Assembly: GCF_040958095.1 (NCBI RefSeq)
Contig: NC_091172.1
Coordinates: forward strand, 22,969,753 to 23,033,752
Length of the DNA: 64,000 bases
Source: Procambarus clarkii
Lineage: Eukaryota > Arthropoda > Malacostraca > Decapoda > Cambaridae
Reading direction: 5' to 3'
The notes beneath the pieces are model-generated. The model saw only the letters and a list, made by a program, of their open reading frames with translations. It did not search any database and had not been told where the DNA came from. Positions 49,701-61,700 of this stretch are shown in pieces (the stretch's first letter is position 1; each line of letters opens with the position of its first letter). The position numbers were made by a program, and so were the translations under genes.

Positions 49701-52700
49701 CTGATGATAGATGAGAGCATATTACTGCTCCTTACCTTAATATTTGCATCAACAGCATCGCAGGTTTTACACACCGCATCTCGGTATGTCTCAACACAGT
49801 CTACGGTTAGTGCCGAAATCTGAAAATAAGTTTTCAACATAACTAATCTATTGTGTCCAGTGATATCACACTATCTAATCCATTTCCTTTAATTTTTCTT
49901 TTGGGGTTACAGTGGGTTCCATGCAAAATAACTAAAAACAATTATAATTACACTATGGAGAGTTCCAGTGAGATTTTCAATAAGTGTGTCAACAGATGTT
50001 GCAATATGCCTGGCATGTGTTTCTATATCATTTATAATTGACGGATCAATGGGTGGCACTTGAGGGGCTAATGCTGCCCGTAACAAACTTGGGGTTGAAC
50101 TTCTCGATCCTGGGAAAGATGTCACACCTGAAACATTAATATGAGAAAGCTCATTAGTAAGTAAAGTGTCAATAGGAATAGTACTGTAATATGATTTCTG
50201 AGCTCAAGAGATGCAATTTAATTGTACAGGATGCAAATTTTAAGAGAAGTGTACAGTATATTAAAAAATGTTCAGATCTGGTTGTGCAATACAAAATCTA
50301 TTTAGCCTAGGAGATTATTATCCTATATTAAAGAGAATGATGGGATAAGAAAATGTCCAACCTTTAAAACCTGCACCAGCATTCCATGCTTTTCACGGGA
50401 GACATCTTCCGCCACGCAGGGTGCAGCCGCACCTCCACAAATCTCCAGTATCATCTATTGGTACTGGTAATGGCTCAAAAGGGCCACCACTTACGGGCTA
50501 TTCGTGCCCGTGCCACCTTTTGGGTGGCTTAATCTTCATCAATAAATGAAATCCATGCCTTGCCATTCATGCACATAAACCGGCCACAGTATCACCCACT
50601 GCAGACCAGAGAACAAAACCTGGTCCACTGAAAGAGGTGCTGGGAGCAGGGGATACCAAATCGCCCAAATTAATAGGAAAAACCATCAGAATTGTAAAGC
50701 AAAACAAAACAGACAACAGCATGGAAAATATAAACAACCCTGCCTGCCCGGAGCACAGTAGTTGGGTAGTTACCTACCTCTACTGCCAGGTGACAACCCC
50801 AAGAGCTCACAGTTCACCAGAAAGAGCATTTTATTTCATTAAATGATGGATATCTGGAAGCAACCCAGTGGCTCCCTGGTGTTATTTCATCATGGAGAAC
50901 ACACAAAAAATGAGACTAACTACAATTCCTAAGAAGGGGAGAGCAGAACTGGGTAAACCACGCAATGTTACACTAGCCCGATGCAGGGCAAGAGAGAATG
51001 CCAAAACGCACAAGCCTGAATCTCAAATCAAATTGGACAAAAAGGTGCAAAGAGCCACATGACAACACATTATTGGCCTGGAAGGAGGCAGCAAGGCAGA
51101 GCAGCAGATGACCGGAGACAAATTAAACTACAGTATGGAACAAGGCATGCAAGAAATGGAGCATCACCACGATCAGACAGCAAACAAAGCACCATTGGAC
51201 CAAAAAGAAGAAATGGCCACCTGGGCCAAACCCCCCAAAACCAGAATTGAATGTAATGAAACACCAATTTTTGAATGAGCCCCAGTGGCTCCCTGATAGT
51301 GTACCATCTACTGTACTAGGTTGTGGCAGCTGCAGAGTTCTATAAGCCTACTGGGGACAAGATCCAGAACCTGGCCCCCATCACAGAGGTGCAAGGAGCA
51401 TTGACATTTATTAATTTATTTATGCTGGCACTGGGGAAGCAACCGGAAATTCAGTACAACAAAACAGATACTGCTGGCTTTAATAGAAACCACAGCCTCG
51501 AGAACTGCTCAAATAATTCCCCAAACTATCTAAACAAATGATTGAAATATCTCCAAACTAGTTCGCCCTACCTACCCCGCTCATTTAGAAGGAGGCAACC
51601 CACAGTCAGTCACCCTCAGTTCTACGGTAGGTATAACCAACCCCCTTGATTCCCTAGAGGGAGGGAGGGAGGGTGTCGGGGAGCCACCCAGTAATTGGCG
51701 TTTCATCACACTCAATTCTGGTTTTCTGGAGGGAACATGACGCCGACTCACCAGAGACAGACCGGCTGAGGGAAGTGCTTATGACCCAGCATCTGGCCCC
51801 ACAGATGGCATACCTCAATCCACAGCAGGTGAAGCCCCATCTCTACCCAGCCGCCACCAGGAACGAGAACACAGAAGGTCCGAAAGAGGCTGATAGGCCG
51901 CAGCCACCAATGGGAGTAACTGTGCCATAATCTCAAAAGAGGAGTGGAGAAAACTGGGAGGCAGACAGGAGAGCCGATGCTGAATCTAAAGATCTGTCCA
52001 ACACAGTCAATACACAAGACCAGCAAAGAACGTGGCCACCGCATCCCAGAGCACAGGAGTATACTGGTTGGGAGGTGCAGCCAAAGTCGCTGAAGCAGAG
52101 GTCAAGACCTCTTCATGTGGCCCCTCGCCCAGCTCATCATTGTCATCCTGGAAAATGCAGTGTACCCGATGCAAAAAATTATAGACCAAAAGCACTAACT
52201 TCACACATCATAAGAATCTTTGAAAGAGTGCTAATAAGATTACAGATCACATGGAATCACAACATCTACATAATCCCAGACAACACTGATCCAGAACAGG
52301 GTGCTCCTGCCTCTCACAGTTGCTAGATCACCATGACATGGCCTTAGATGCCATGCTTCATGCAAAATGCAGATGTAATATATATATATATATATACAGA
52401 CTTTGTAAAATGTGACCATGGTGTTATTGCGCACAAAATGCATGCAAAATGAATTACTGGCTAAGTAGGAATATGGATCTTCAACTTCCTAACGAACAGA
52501 ACTTGTAGTGTAATAGTCAACACAGTAAAATCCGGATCATCTACTGTGAAAAGCTCAGTCTCCCAAGGTACCGTACTTGCTGGTACTTTTTCTCATTCTA
52601 GTATCAGACATAGACAGGGATACAAACTACAGCACTTCATCATCATTTGCAGATGACACTAGAATTTTCATGCGAGTAGACAAAATCGAGGACACGGAAC

Positions 52701-55700
52701 ACTTCCAGAGCCAGAGAAATTGCTGACCTAGAAAACATGCAGTGATCCTTTACCACTAGAATCCACTCTATAAGTTATCTTAATTATTGGGACCGATGAA
52801 AAGTTCTAAATCTGTATTCTCTAGAGCACAGGCGAAAGAGATGCATAATAATTTACATGTGGGAGATATTAGAGGGACTGGTTCAAAATAATGAACACAT
52901 AAATAACATCACATGAGACCAGTAGGCATGGCGGGCTGTGCAAAATACCCCCTTTGAAAAGCAGAGGTGCAATAGGTACACTGAGGGAGAACTCTATCAC
53001 ATCAAGGGCCCCCAAGACTTTTCAACACTCTCCCGCTACACGTCAGGAGCATAACTAGCCTGCCTCTCACAGTGTTCAAATGAGAACTCGACAAACACTT
53101 CCAAATAGTATCAACCAGGCTGAGATTTATACATCAGGCTGCGTGCAGCAGCATCCAACAGCCTGGTTGACCAGATAACCAACCAGGAGGCCTTGTCAGA
53201 GACTGGGCCTTGGGGCCGTTGATCCCCAGAAGCTACACAAGGTAGCCACAAGGTAGGAGCCAGTCCAAAGGAAACTCCAGGAGACCCAAGAAACACATGA
53301 TGGAACTTAAAGTAGATGAGCCTGAAGGATATCCACCATAAGAGACACCGTCATAATCTTTTATCCATCATAAAAGGGGAACCTGGCCACGGAGTCACAC
53401 GAGACTCATGATCCAAGAAGTAGCAGGAGCAAACCAGCAGTTGTTGATGGGAGCGAAAGAGAGCTCTCCAGAAACACTTGAAACCCGATTGACAACTCAC
53501 GCCACGCAAGCGTGCAGGAAGACACACTAAGCACTAAGAGAGATGAAAAGATTGTTTGCCAGCCAGGAAGAATTCAGAACCTAGTAATGCATCCAAGAAG
53601 GAGAGGAAGACCCAAACACAAAAGAAGGAGAGGAAGACCCAAACACAAAAGAAGGAGGGTCCAACAATGAAGCAGAATCCAGATCATGCAGAAGGCACCT
53701 AAATAGTGCCTCACGAGCTCCTGCAGAAGGGACCCAAGAGGCAGGAAACCATCCGAAGGATGATACTGACAGACCCAATGGCAAGTAGAAACAAACCCTG
53801 GGGAAACCCGCACCCAAATCAGTCACACAGGGAGGGGAGGATGTGAAAACCCCCTCTCCCTGCAAAAGGAGATTCCATTCGGAGGGAACAAGAAGCCTTG
53901 GAGAGAAGAATCCCTGGAAGCTGCAGTCAAGGGCCTTGGGTGGAGGGAGGCATCTACGCCTACCGTTCAAAATAGAAAAGTGGCGTTCATGGAAAAGGCT
54001 GCTGTGGAAAGAGAGGGGCTGGCTAAAGGAAGACCCAGAAGCCTTGGTGGAACGAGCAGGCTCACCTGCCTAAGTGCCCTAACTGGAAGGGATGAAAAAA
54101 AAAAAAAAAGCTGAAAAAGCCACATTCTAAGCTAAACCCTGCCCTGACCTGGAAACCCTTAGATATCTCAAGGCCATTAGCAAGAAGGAAGGGAGTGGAT
54201 CAGAAGAGGGGAAATCCATGTCTGTAGGGAAAGGAAACGGAAGTGTGGACGGAATCAAGTTAGAAGTTACCAAATGCCTCCAATTCTGGAACCCTAACCA
54301 CCAACAGGGCAGCTCTGGGGCAAACAACTGGGCGCACAACCCAGACCATATAACCCTAGAAAACCAACACACAAAGTAGTTGCTGGTTAATAGGCCACAA
54401 CCAAATCAGGAGGGCCACATTGAAGATTCATACAAGGAGAATAAACCTCCACAGGACTCGGGGTCCTGGTTGATACCTGGTTGATGGGGTTCTGGGAGTT
54501 CTACTCCCCAAGCCCGGCCCGAGACCAGACTTGACTTGTGAGAGTTTGGTCCACCAGACTTTTGTTGGTCGATGGTGTCTCCGACTCAACAGGCAGCAAG
54601 GAGGCAGATGGACTGAATGCTGTCACATAGATAACACGCATCCCTAAAACTCACTTAAAGCAAGAGCAGGCTGAAGGAGAAGGGAGGGGGGGGGGGGAAA
54701 TTTCCATGGGACCACTGACCCCACAAAGGATTTCCAGGGGACAAAAGGGTAAACCAAGCAGGACACCCAGGCTCCTGGGATGCTACCCCGAACTTAATAT
54801 TTATTAAGGTACTAGGTTATGTTGGTTTAAACCGACACAACCTAGTACACACGGCTGTGAAAGCCAACCTCAGTATATGACTACCCAGTGAACCCCTCCA
54901 ACCAAATGTCACTCCTGACCCGAGTAAAGGTCAGAAGTCCCAAGACACCTTTTTGCCCAGGGCCACTACAAGTGAGGACCTCTAAGGTAATGATTCACAA
55001 ACACTCCAGGGAAGACAATCCTGGCAACACAAGTGCAAGTAAAGAGCACACAGGGAAGATAACCCTGTGCACATGCAGCTCCAAGCACTTTTTTTTTAAT
55101 TACTGGCTCACACTACACTGCAGTGTACAAGAATTGCTAACAAGGCAAAAACCACCACTTAGCTACACAGAACACTGGAGCCAGAGAGGTTGAGGGGTGA
55201 CCTGGTGCCCCTACGTCAGCATAAAACTAAGGATGGAGATACCAGCCAAACTGTGAGCTGCCTCCCCCTTTCCCCCAAATGAGTGGGGGGGGGAAGTGTG
55301 AAAGAGCTTGTGCTAGTTTTGTAACGGGGGGTGGGGGGAAATGGCTCTAACTTGTCCATTATTCCACCCCCCCAGTTAACTAACGAGGCCGGGGGAAACA
55401 GCTCTCTCTAGTCCGTTATCCCGTCCCCAGTTAGCTAACTATTCTAGAGCACCTCCAGAGTTCCTAAGGCAACCTCTCTGGTTCAACACCTTGTAACCTA
55501 GGTATTTGACTACCTAGGTGCTAAGACTACAAGGCGCCGTAACTGGATCAGCTACCCGAAACTCTAGAGAGAACTCTAGAATACAGAATCATAGCCACAA
55601 ACGTATAAGAGAAAACGAAAGGAAAGAAATGAATAGTGAAGTAATTAGTGAGGGTTTGGGGTGAGAGGCAGAGAGGTGGGAGGAGCGAGGGGGGTCATTA

Positions 55701-58700
55701 GTTGAAAGTGAGAGTTTAGAGAAGGGTGGAGGGAGAGGAGTAGATAGGTAGAAGTAGAAGAGTAGATAGTAGAAGTCGAAAGTAGATAGTAGAAGACGAA
55801 ATGCTGCCACCATCCATTCATGATCATTACATACAAGACAAGGAATGGAACTTGTCTGTATCACAAAATTCTCAAATGATGTTATCAAGAGATCATTATT
55901 AGTAGTTCCCATCTTTATCATGTACTCATTCTACACCATGAAACCAGTAACCACAGAGGCTTTCTCACCTCAACTCAAAGCTCTAGGGAACAAAGTTAAA
56001 CACAATTTAAATAATAAATTCATAATTATATTTCCCATGAAGTATCATAATTTAACAATTCAATTAAAATGTTCCAGTTTAATATGCAAAGTGAGTCATC
56101 ATCCAAGAATTCGAGAACCCTACAACTTGACTGCCCCTGATCATCACACAACATATGTAAACACGACCAAGTCACCTTAATGTTCACTCACCGAGTACTG
56201 AGTCTAAGTTGAATAGAGAGGGGGGGGGTCTGTAGCTTGACAGAGACTGTCTCGCCCCTGCCGGCCGACAGCCTCCCTGGTAGGGAGCAGGTCTCTGCTC
56301 TCGTCTGCTGTTCTGTCTCTTAATGCTTTTTCTGGATAGCTCTCCGAGTTTATATTGGGGAACCTAGTAGCTAACTCCGCCCACAAATAGATAGCCTCCG
56401 GCACTACCAAGCCACTCCTTAAACGTCGGCTTGTTTGAAGGCTACCAGACTACAATTAAGAGCTTAGCGGAAGCAAGGTGAAATTCTCATGATCTGACCT
56501 CAGGTCACTTGAGGTCATTAACGCTTTGAGGTGTGAGATCTCAGGCAGACAACTGGCTCCTCTCAGATCCTTGTCTGTGACTCATATTCTATATATATTT
56601 TAAATAAACTAACCCAAACACTTTTACAGTGTTACATCTCCCCTTCTCCCCGAAATAAAGTTTTTGCAACACTGCTAAAGCAAGCTAGCTGTGTGCAACA
56701 ACTTTATTAACGAAAAAAAATACATCCTAGCTAAACAAATATACATCATCCTACTCTAAAAAATGAAATATATAGACAGACGTCCATTGTCTCTGGCTGG
56801 GCGACGTCACTGCTTGGTCTTGTAGATAATCCTGTACCACATTTCTTCAACACAACTGCCTCCGTCGCTTCTCCGTCGTTAACGCACAACAACACTTGGT
56901 CAACCCGAAAGCCGTTACTACTTGAACTGCGCACAGGACCGTGGAATTCGGTTGTCCCAGCTGATCTGTAATTGGCCCTACGTCAGTCACCATGAGAGAC
57001 GTATATTGGGGTTCTTCACAGCTATAGGGACTACAAGTTTCGAGACCTTCATATAGTTGCCAACAGTAGAAATCCCATCCTACTCTTCTTCCTCCCTGTT
57101 GCTCCAGCACGCCTCCTTCAGAGAGCTACTTCTGACAGCCACATCAAGTCTGCATGACACAGGAAGAATCACTCAACAGAGCTACCTGCTTGCAGGAGGG
57201 GCGGCCAGTCAAGGCAAACGATCCTGTCTTGCAATTACGCTCCATGCAATGATGCTGACACCAGCAAGGGACACTAGGTATCATGTCTCACTCAGCTTGT
57301 CTTATCTTCTCTTCTTTCTTCTTTCTTCTTTCTTCTTTCTTCTTTCTTCTTTCTTCTCTCTTCTTTCTTCTTTCTTCTATGGGTCTTAGACAAGCGACCT
57401 GGGGTCCATTGGGGGTCTGTCCGTCCTGGGGTCCATCCTGGGTAGACCGATGTTGGTGGGACAGACTGGAGTCGTTGTTCCTCTTCCATCTTTACTGGGT
57501 CGTCTGGGTTCGTCTGCAGAACGACCTGGGGTCCACTGGGGGTCCGTCCGTCTTGGGGTCCACTGGGGTCCGTAAGTCTTGGGGTCCCCTGGGGTCCGTC
57601 CGTCCTGGGGTCCACTGGGTAGACCAATGTTGACCGACCGAGAGGGCTGCATCTTGGGGTCCCCTGGGGTGGTGGTGGTGGTGGAGCCATGACCTCCAGG
57701 TAGTGGGCTGGTCGTGGTGGTGGTGATAAACGCCCCTGAGTGTGGTACATAGCAGCCGTCTCCCTCTTTTGTATGTGCGTCTCTCCTCTCTTCTGGCTCC
57801 CACCTGTGAAATGAACAGAAAGGCGACAATACGTGTTCCCAAGATGTTTGTGTGACCCTGTCGTTTGTATAGGGTTACACAGTCCTATCATACCGCTCTC
57901 CTCCTGGCAACAACTACACTTCAATTTTTAATAATTCAATTAACTCTGAATGATATTGACTTGGTGGAACATAAAACAGTAACAGAGTAAAGTTAGAGAA
58001 GAGAGAATAAGGTCATCACTACTTTTAACTTGTCACAAAAAAAAATCAACACTAATAGACAAAACACTAGCCTAAACTTAACTGTACCGTTCCTAATCTT
58101 AAGTACATAATTAACCATTACTCCCACCCTTAACCTACAGCCACCTACGTGACCCAGAGTGTTTCCCTAGCTTCTCCGCCGGTAAACAACTCCCAAACTG
58201 TTGTCACCCCTGTGACCAGACTATCTAACGTCGAGCGTCCCCAACGTGAAGTCTACTGACATACTAGTCCACACTAGCATGCTGTACAATACCAGTACAC
58301 CTCGGGTTATTGCGTTCAAATGGAGTAAAACAGTCGATCGCAATAATCTGAGCAGAACCACTACTTAAAAACTACACCTGCCACTACCCACTGACCTGGA
58401 GACCAGCGGTGGCTGGGTGTCCCCGTGGGACATGCGAGGTCACCTGTCACACTCAGCTGACCTGCACTACCAACACCGCTAAGTTCCCAAATCGCCAAAT
58501 CTTATTACTAACATAAATCACTACACACGCAAGTTCTGGTGAACATTCCCTGAACTACACAAAACTCACAAAATCACTAAACACAACACCAGAGAATCAC
58601 TATCTCCTAACCTGAAAACTCGCTAAATCGCGAAAGTAAAACACCTGTCAAGATCTCCCTGATAGCGCCTGAGCGGCAAAAAGACACGTGGGACTGAACA

Positions 58701-61700
58701 ATGTTAAAAGAACACCAACTACCTACAACATTGTTCAACACCGCTGCCAACATTGTAACGGGGGGTGGGGGGAAATGGCTCTAACTTGTCCATTATTCCA
58801 CCCCCCCAGTTAACTAACGAGGCCGGGGGAAACAGCTCTCTCTAGTCCGTTATCCCGTCCCCAGTTAGCTAACTATTCTAGAGCACCTCCAGAGTTCCTA
58901 AGGCAACCTCTCTGGTTCAACACCTTGTAACCTAGGTATTTGACTACCTAGGTGCTAAGACTACAAGGCGCCGTAACTGGATCAGCTACCCGAAACTCTA
59001 GAGAGAACTCTAGAATACAGAATCATAGCCACAAACGTATAAGAGAAAACGAAAGGAAAGAAATGAATAGTGAAGTAATTAGTGAGGGTTTGGGGTGAGA
59101 GGCAGAGAGGTGGGAGGAGCGAGGGGGGTCATTAGTTGAAAGTGAGAGTTTAGAGAAGGGTGGAGGGAGAGGAGTAGATAGGTAGAAGTAGAAGAGTAGA
59201 TAGTAGAAGTCGAAAGTAGATAGTAGAAGACGAAATGCTGCCACCATCCATTCATGATCATTACATACAAGACAAGGAATGGAACTTGTCTGTATCACAA
59301 AATTCTCAAATGATGTTATCAAGAGATCATTATTAGTAGTTCCCATCTTTATCATGTACTCATTCTACACCATGAAACCAGTAACCACAGAGGCTTTCTC
59401 ACCTCAACTCAAAGCTCTAGGGAACAAAGTTAAACACAATTTAAATAATAAATTCATAATTATATTTCCCATGAAGTATCATAATTTAACAATTCAATTA
59501 AAATGTTCCAGTTTAATATGCAAAGTGAGTCATCATCCAAGAATTCGAGAACCCTACAACTTGACTGCCCCTGATCATCACACAACATATGTAAACACGA
59601 CCAAGTCACCTTAATGTTCACTCACCGAGTACTGAGTCTAAGTTGAATAGAGAGGGGGGGGGTCTGTAGCTTGACAGAGACTGTCTCGCCCCTGCCGGCC
59701 GACAGCCTCCCTGGTAGGGAGCAGGTCTCTGCTCTCGTCTGCTGTTCTGTCTCTTAATGCTTTTTCTGGATAGCTCTCCGAGTTTATATTGGGGAACCTA
59801 GTAGCTAACTCCGCCCACAAATAGATAGCCTCCGGCACTACCAAGCCACTCCTTAAACGTCGGCTTGTTTGAAGGCTACCAGACTACAATTAAGAGCTTA
59901 GCGGAAGCAAGGTGAAATTCTCATGATCTGACCTCAGGTCACTTGAGGTCATTAACGCTTTGAGGTGTGAGATCTCAGGCAGACAACTGGCTCCTCTCAG
60001 ATCCTTGTCTGTGACTCATATTCTATATATATTTTAAATAAACTAACCCAAACACTTTTACAGTGTTACAGTTTCAAGAGATATCAATTGTTTATTTACA
60101 TAGCTGGGGGAGTTCTTTCAGCAGTTCTTGAGGCTGTGGTCTCTATTGAAGACAGCAATGGTTTGTTTTGACATGTTGATTTCTGGTTGCCTTTCCCATT
60201 AGTGGCAAAAACATATAAATAAATGTCACTGCTCGCTGCACCTCTGTGAGGAGGGGGCCAGGTTCTGGTGTTGGTCCCTAATAGATGTACAGAATTCCGT
60301 GGCTCATGCGACCAAGTAGTTGGTACTACATTAGCAAATGATAGCTTCATAGAGCCACAACGAGCTCCCCACCTCCCCCCCCCCTTCCAGAAATAAGTGG
60401 AGCCAGATTCAAGACGAAGGGCAGAACCTTTAAGTGGTAGCCTGAGGTCACAAAATGAAACCTAATCAGTCTCTAAAATCAGGATGACACAGGAAATGCC
60501 AATACACATTCTTGAGGTTGAAGGACACCATCAAAGAATTGATTCGCCACACTAGGCATACTGAGTAAAAGTGGTCACACAGAAGGTCGAACAGGGAATA
60601 AAGTGTTGAAGCCTGGGAGATTGAGGATGTACAATAGGTTTGCCAAGTCTTGCTGTGGGACAGCTAACAACTGGGAAACCCACCAAAGGGATGAAATCAT
60701 TTCAACCAAGTCCAAGTCCAGTTAGTCCACAATGACCTGACATTCAGTCTTAATTTCTGGGCCTCTGAACTTGGTGTTCGGATCCACAAGCTGATCCCGC
60801 TGGCAGCTGATCTGGCTGACTTTCCACCTGCTGCCAGTGTCAGTTGATGGTGTGTGTCACGAGCACTTTGTCAGCATAATGGTAGGATTCCACTTGGAAT
60901 GTTCATATTATTGCTTCATTTTGTTGTGCTTGTTTCCCTGGTTCATTATTCCAGTGTTTGGTTTTCTTGCTGGCTCACTGGTTTTTCATTCACCTTCCTA
61001 CTTCTTATTACACATGTCTCGTCCGCTGCTTGTAGTGTTGCCTGTTTTACCGAGCTCTTGGTCCTGGGCAGGTGTTCAAGTTTATGTTTTCTGGCAATTC
61101 TGCTTCCTTAATCAGCCATTGACAGCCCTTTTTGTTGTCTGCATCTCCAAGGTGAAATACCTTGAGAAGATGCAGAGAAAAGCCCTCTCAGAAATCCAGC
61201 ATTGAATATAGTGAAATCTCTCTTTCAGGTGGATGCCCACTGTAGCTCCCAGTTCCCATCTTTACCTTCTTCCTATGGTGTTTGGAGAGCCTTGGTTGGG
61301 TGGTGTGTAAATGAGAGGGGTAACTGCACCCCTAACCTTCGAGTTGTTGACGCTGCCATCTAGAGGCAAGGAAGTGAAGCTAACTAACAGCTGGACTTAG
61401 ACAATAAGTGTGTAAGAATTTTAATTCAGGGATACAAATGTTTTCCAAGCAGTTGCAATGCTGGATTTTTACCTTTTACTACATTTTAAGCCATGCTAAA
61501 TAATTTGCTTAAATTTTATTTCATAGCTGGGTATTTGCTTTATTTGGACTGTTGCACCCAAAATAGTTCACATTTTGTACCATTAATTTTGTGGAGGGTC
61601 TGAGAAAGAAAGCAACAATCATAGCAGACTTTTCTTAGGCATAGTACAGTATAGTACAAACATGTACTAAATTATGGTTCTAAGAGAGGATATGTTTATG

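Larger units (their letters stand above)
55320..60070 (-). mobile_element. Non-autonomous LTR retrotransposon, minus orientation
   Basis: Two 1,317-base direct repeats (55,320-56,636 and 58,754-60,070) look identical over their length and keep constant spacing. Each begins TGTAAC and ends GTTACA. The whole is flanked by GTTT (55,316-55,319 and 60,071-60,074), a 4-base target duplication. On the minus strand a purine tract GGGGAGAAGGGGAGA (56,651-56,637) directly precedes the downstream LTR. A candidate primer-binding site TGGCAGCGGTG lies 4 bases after the upstream LTR (58,749-58,739). The internal region is only 2,117 bases with no gag, protease, RT or integrase text, so another element must supply the enzymes. 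A 4-base duplication suits Ty3/Gypsy-type integration, but the superfamily cannot be fixed. It sits in the BORCS6 intron between exons 2 and 3, inside an R1 copy. Confidence 0.92.

Noticed and set aside
49625-49840. Stand-alone 71-residue protein
   Set aside because: Only the middle part is BORCS6 exon 4; the ends read through splice sites into introns.
55589-56180. Open frames of 110-111 codons, repeated identically at 59,023-59,614
   Set aside because: They lie inside the two LTRs, are not homologous to known proteins, and are duplicated only because the LTRs are.
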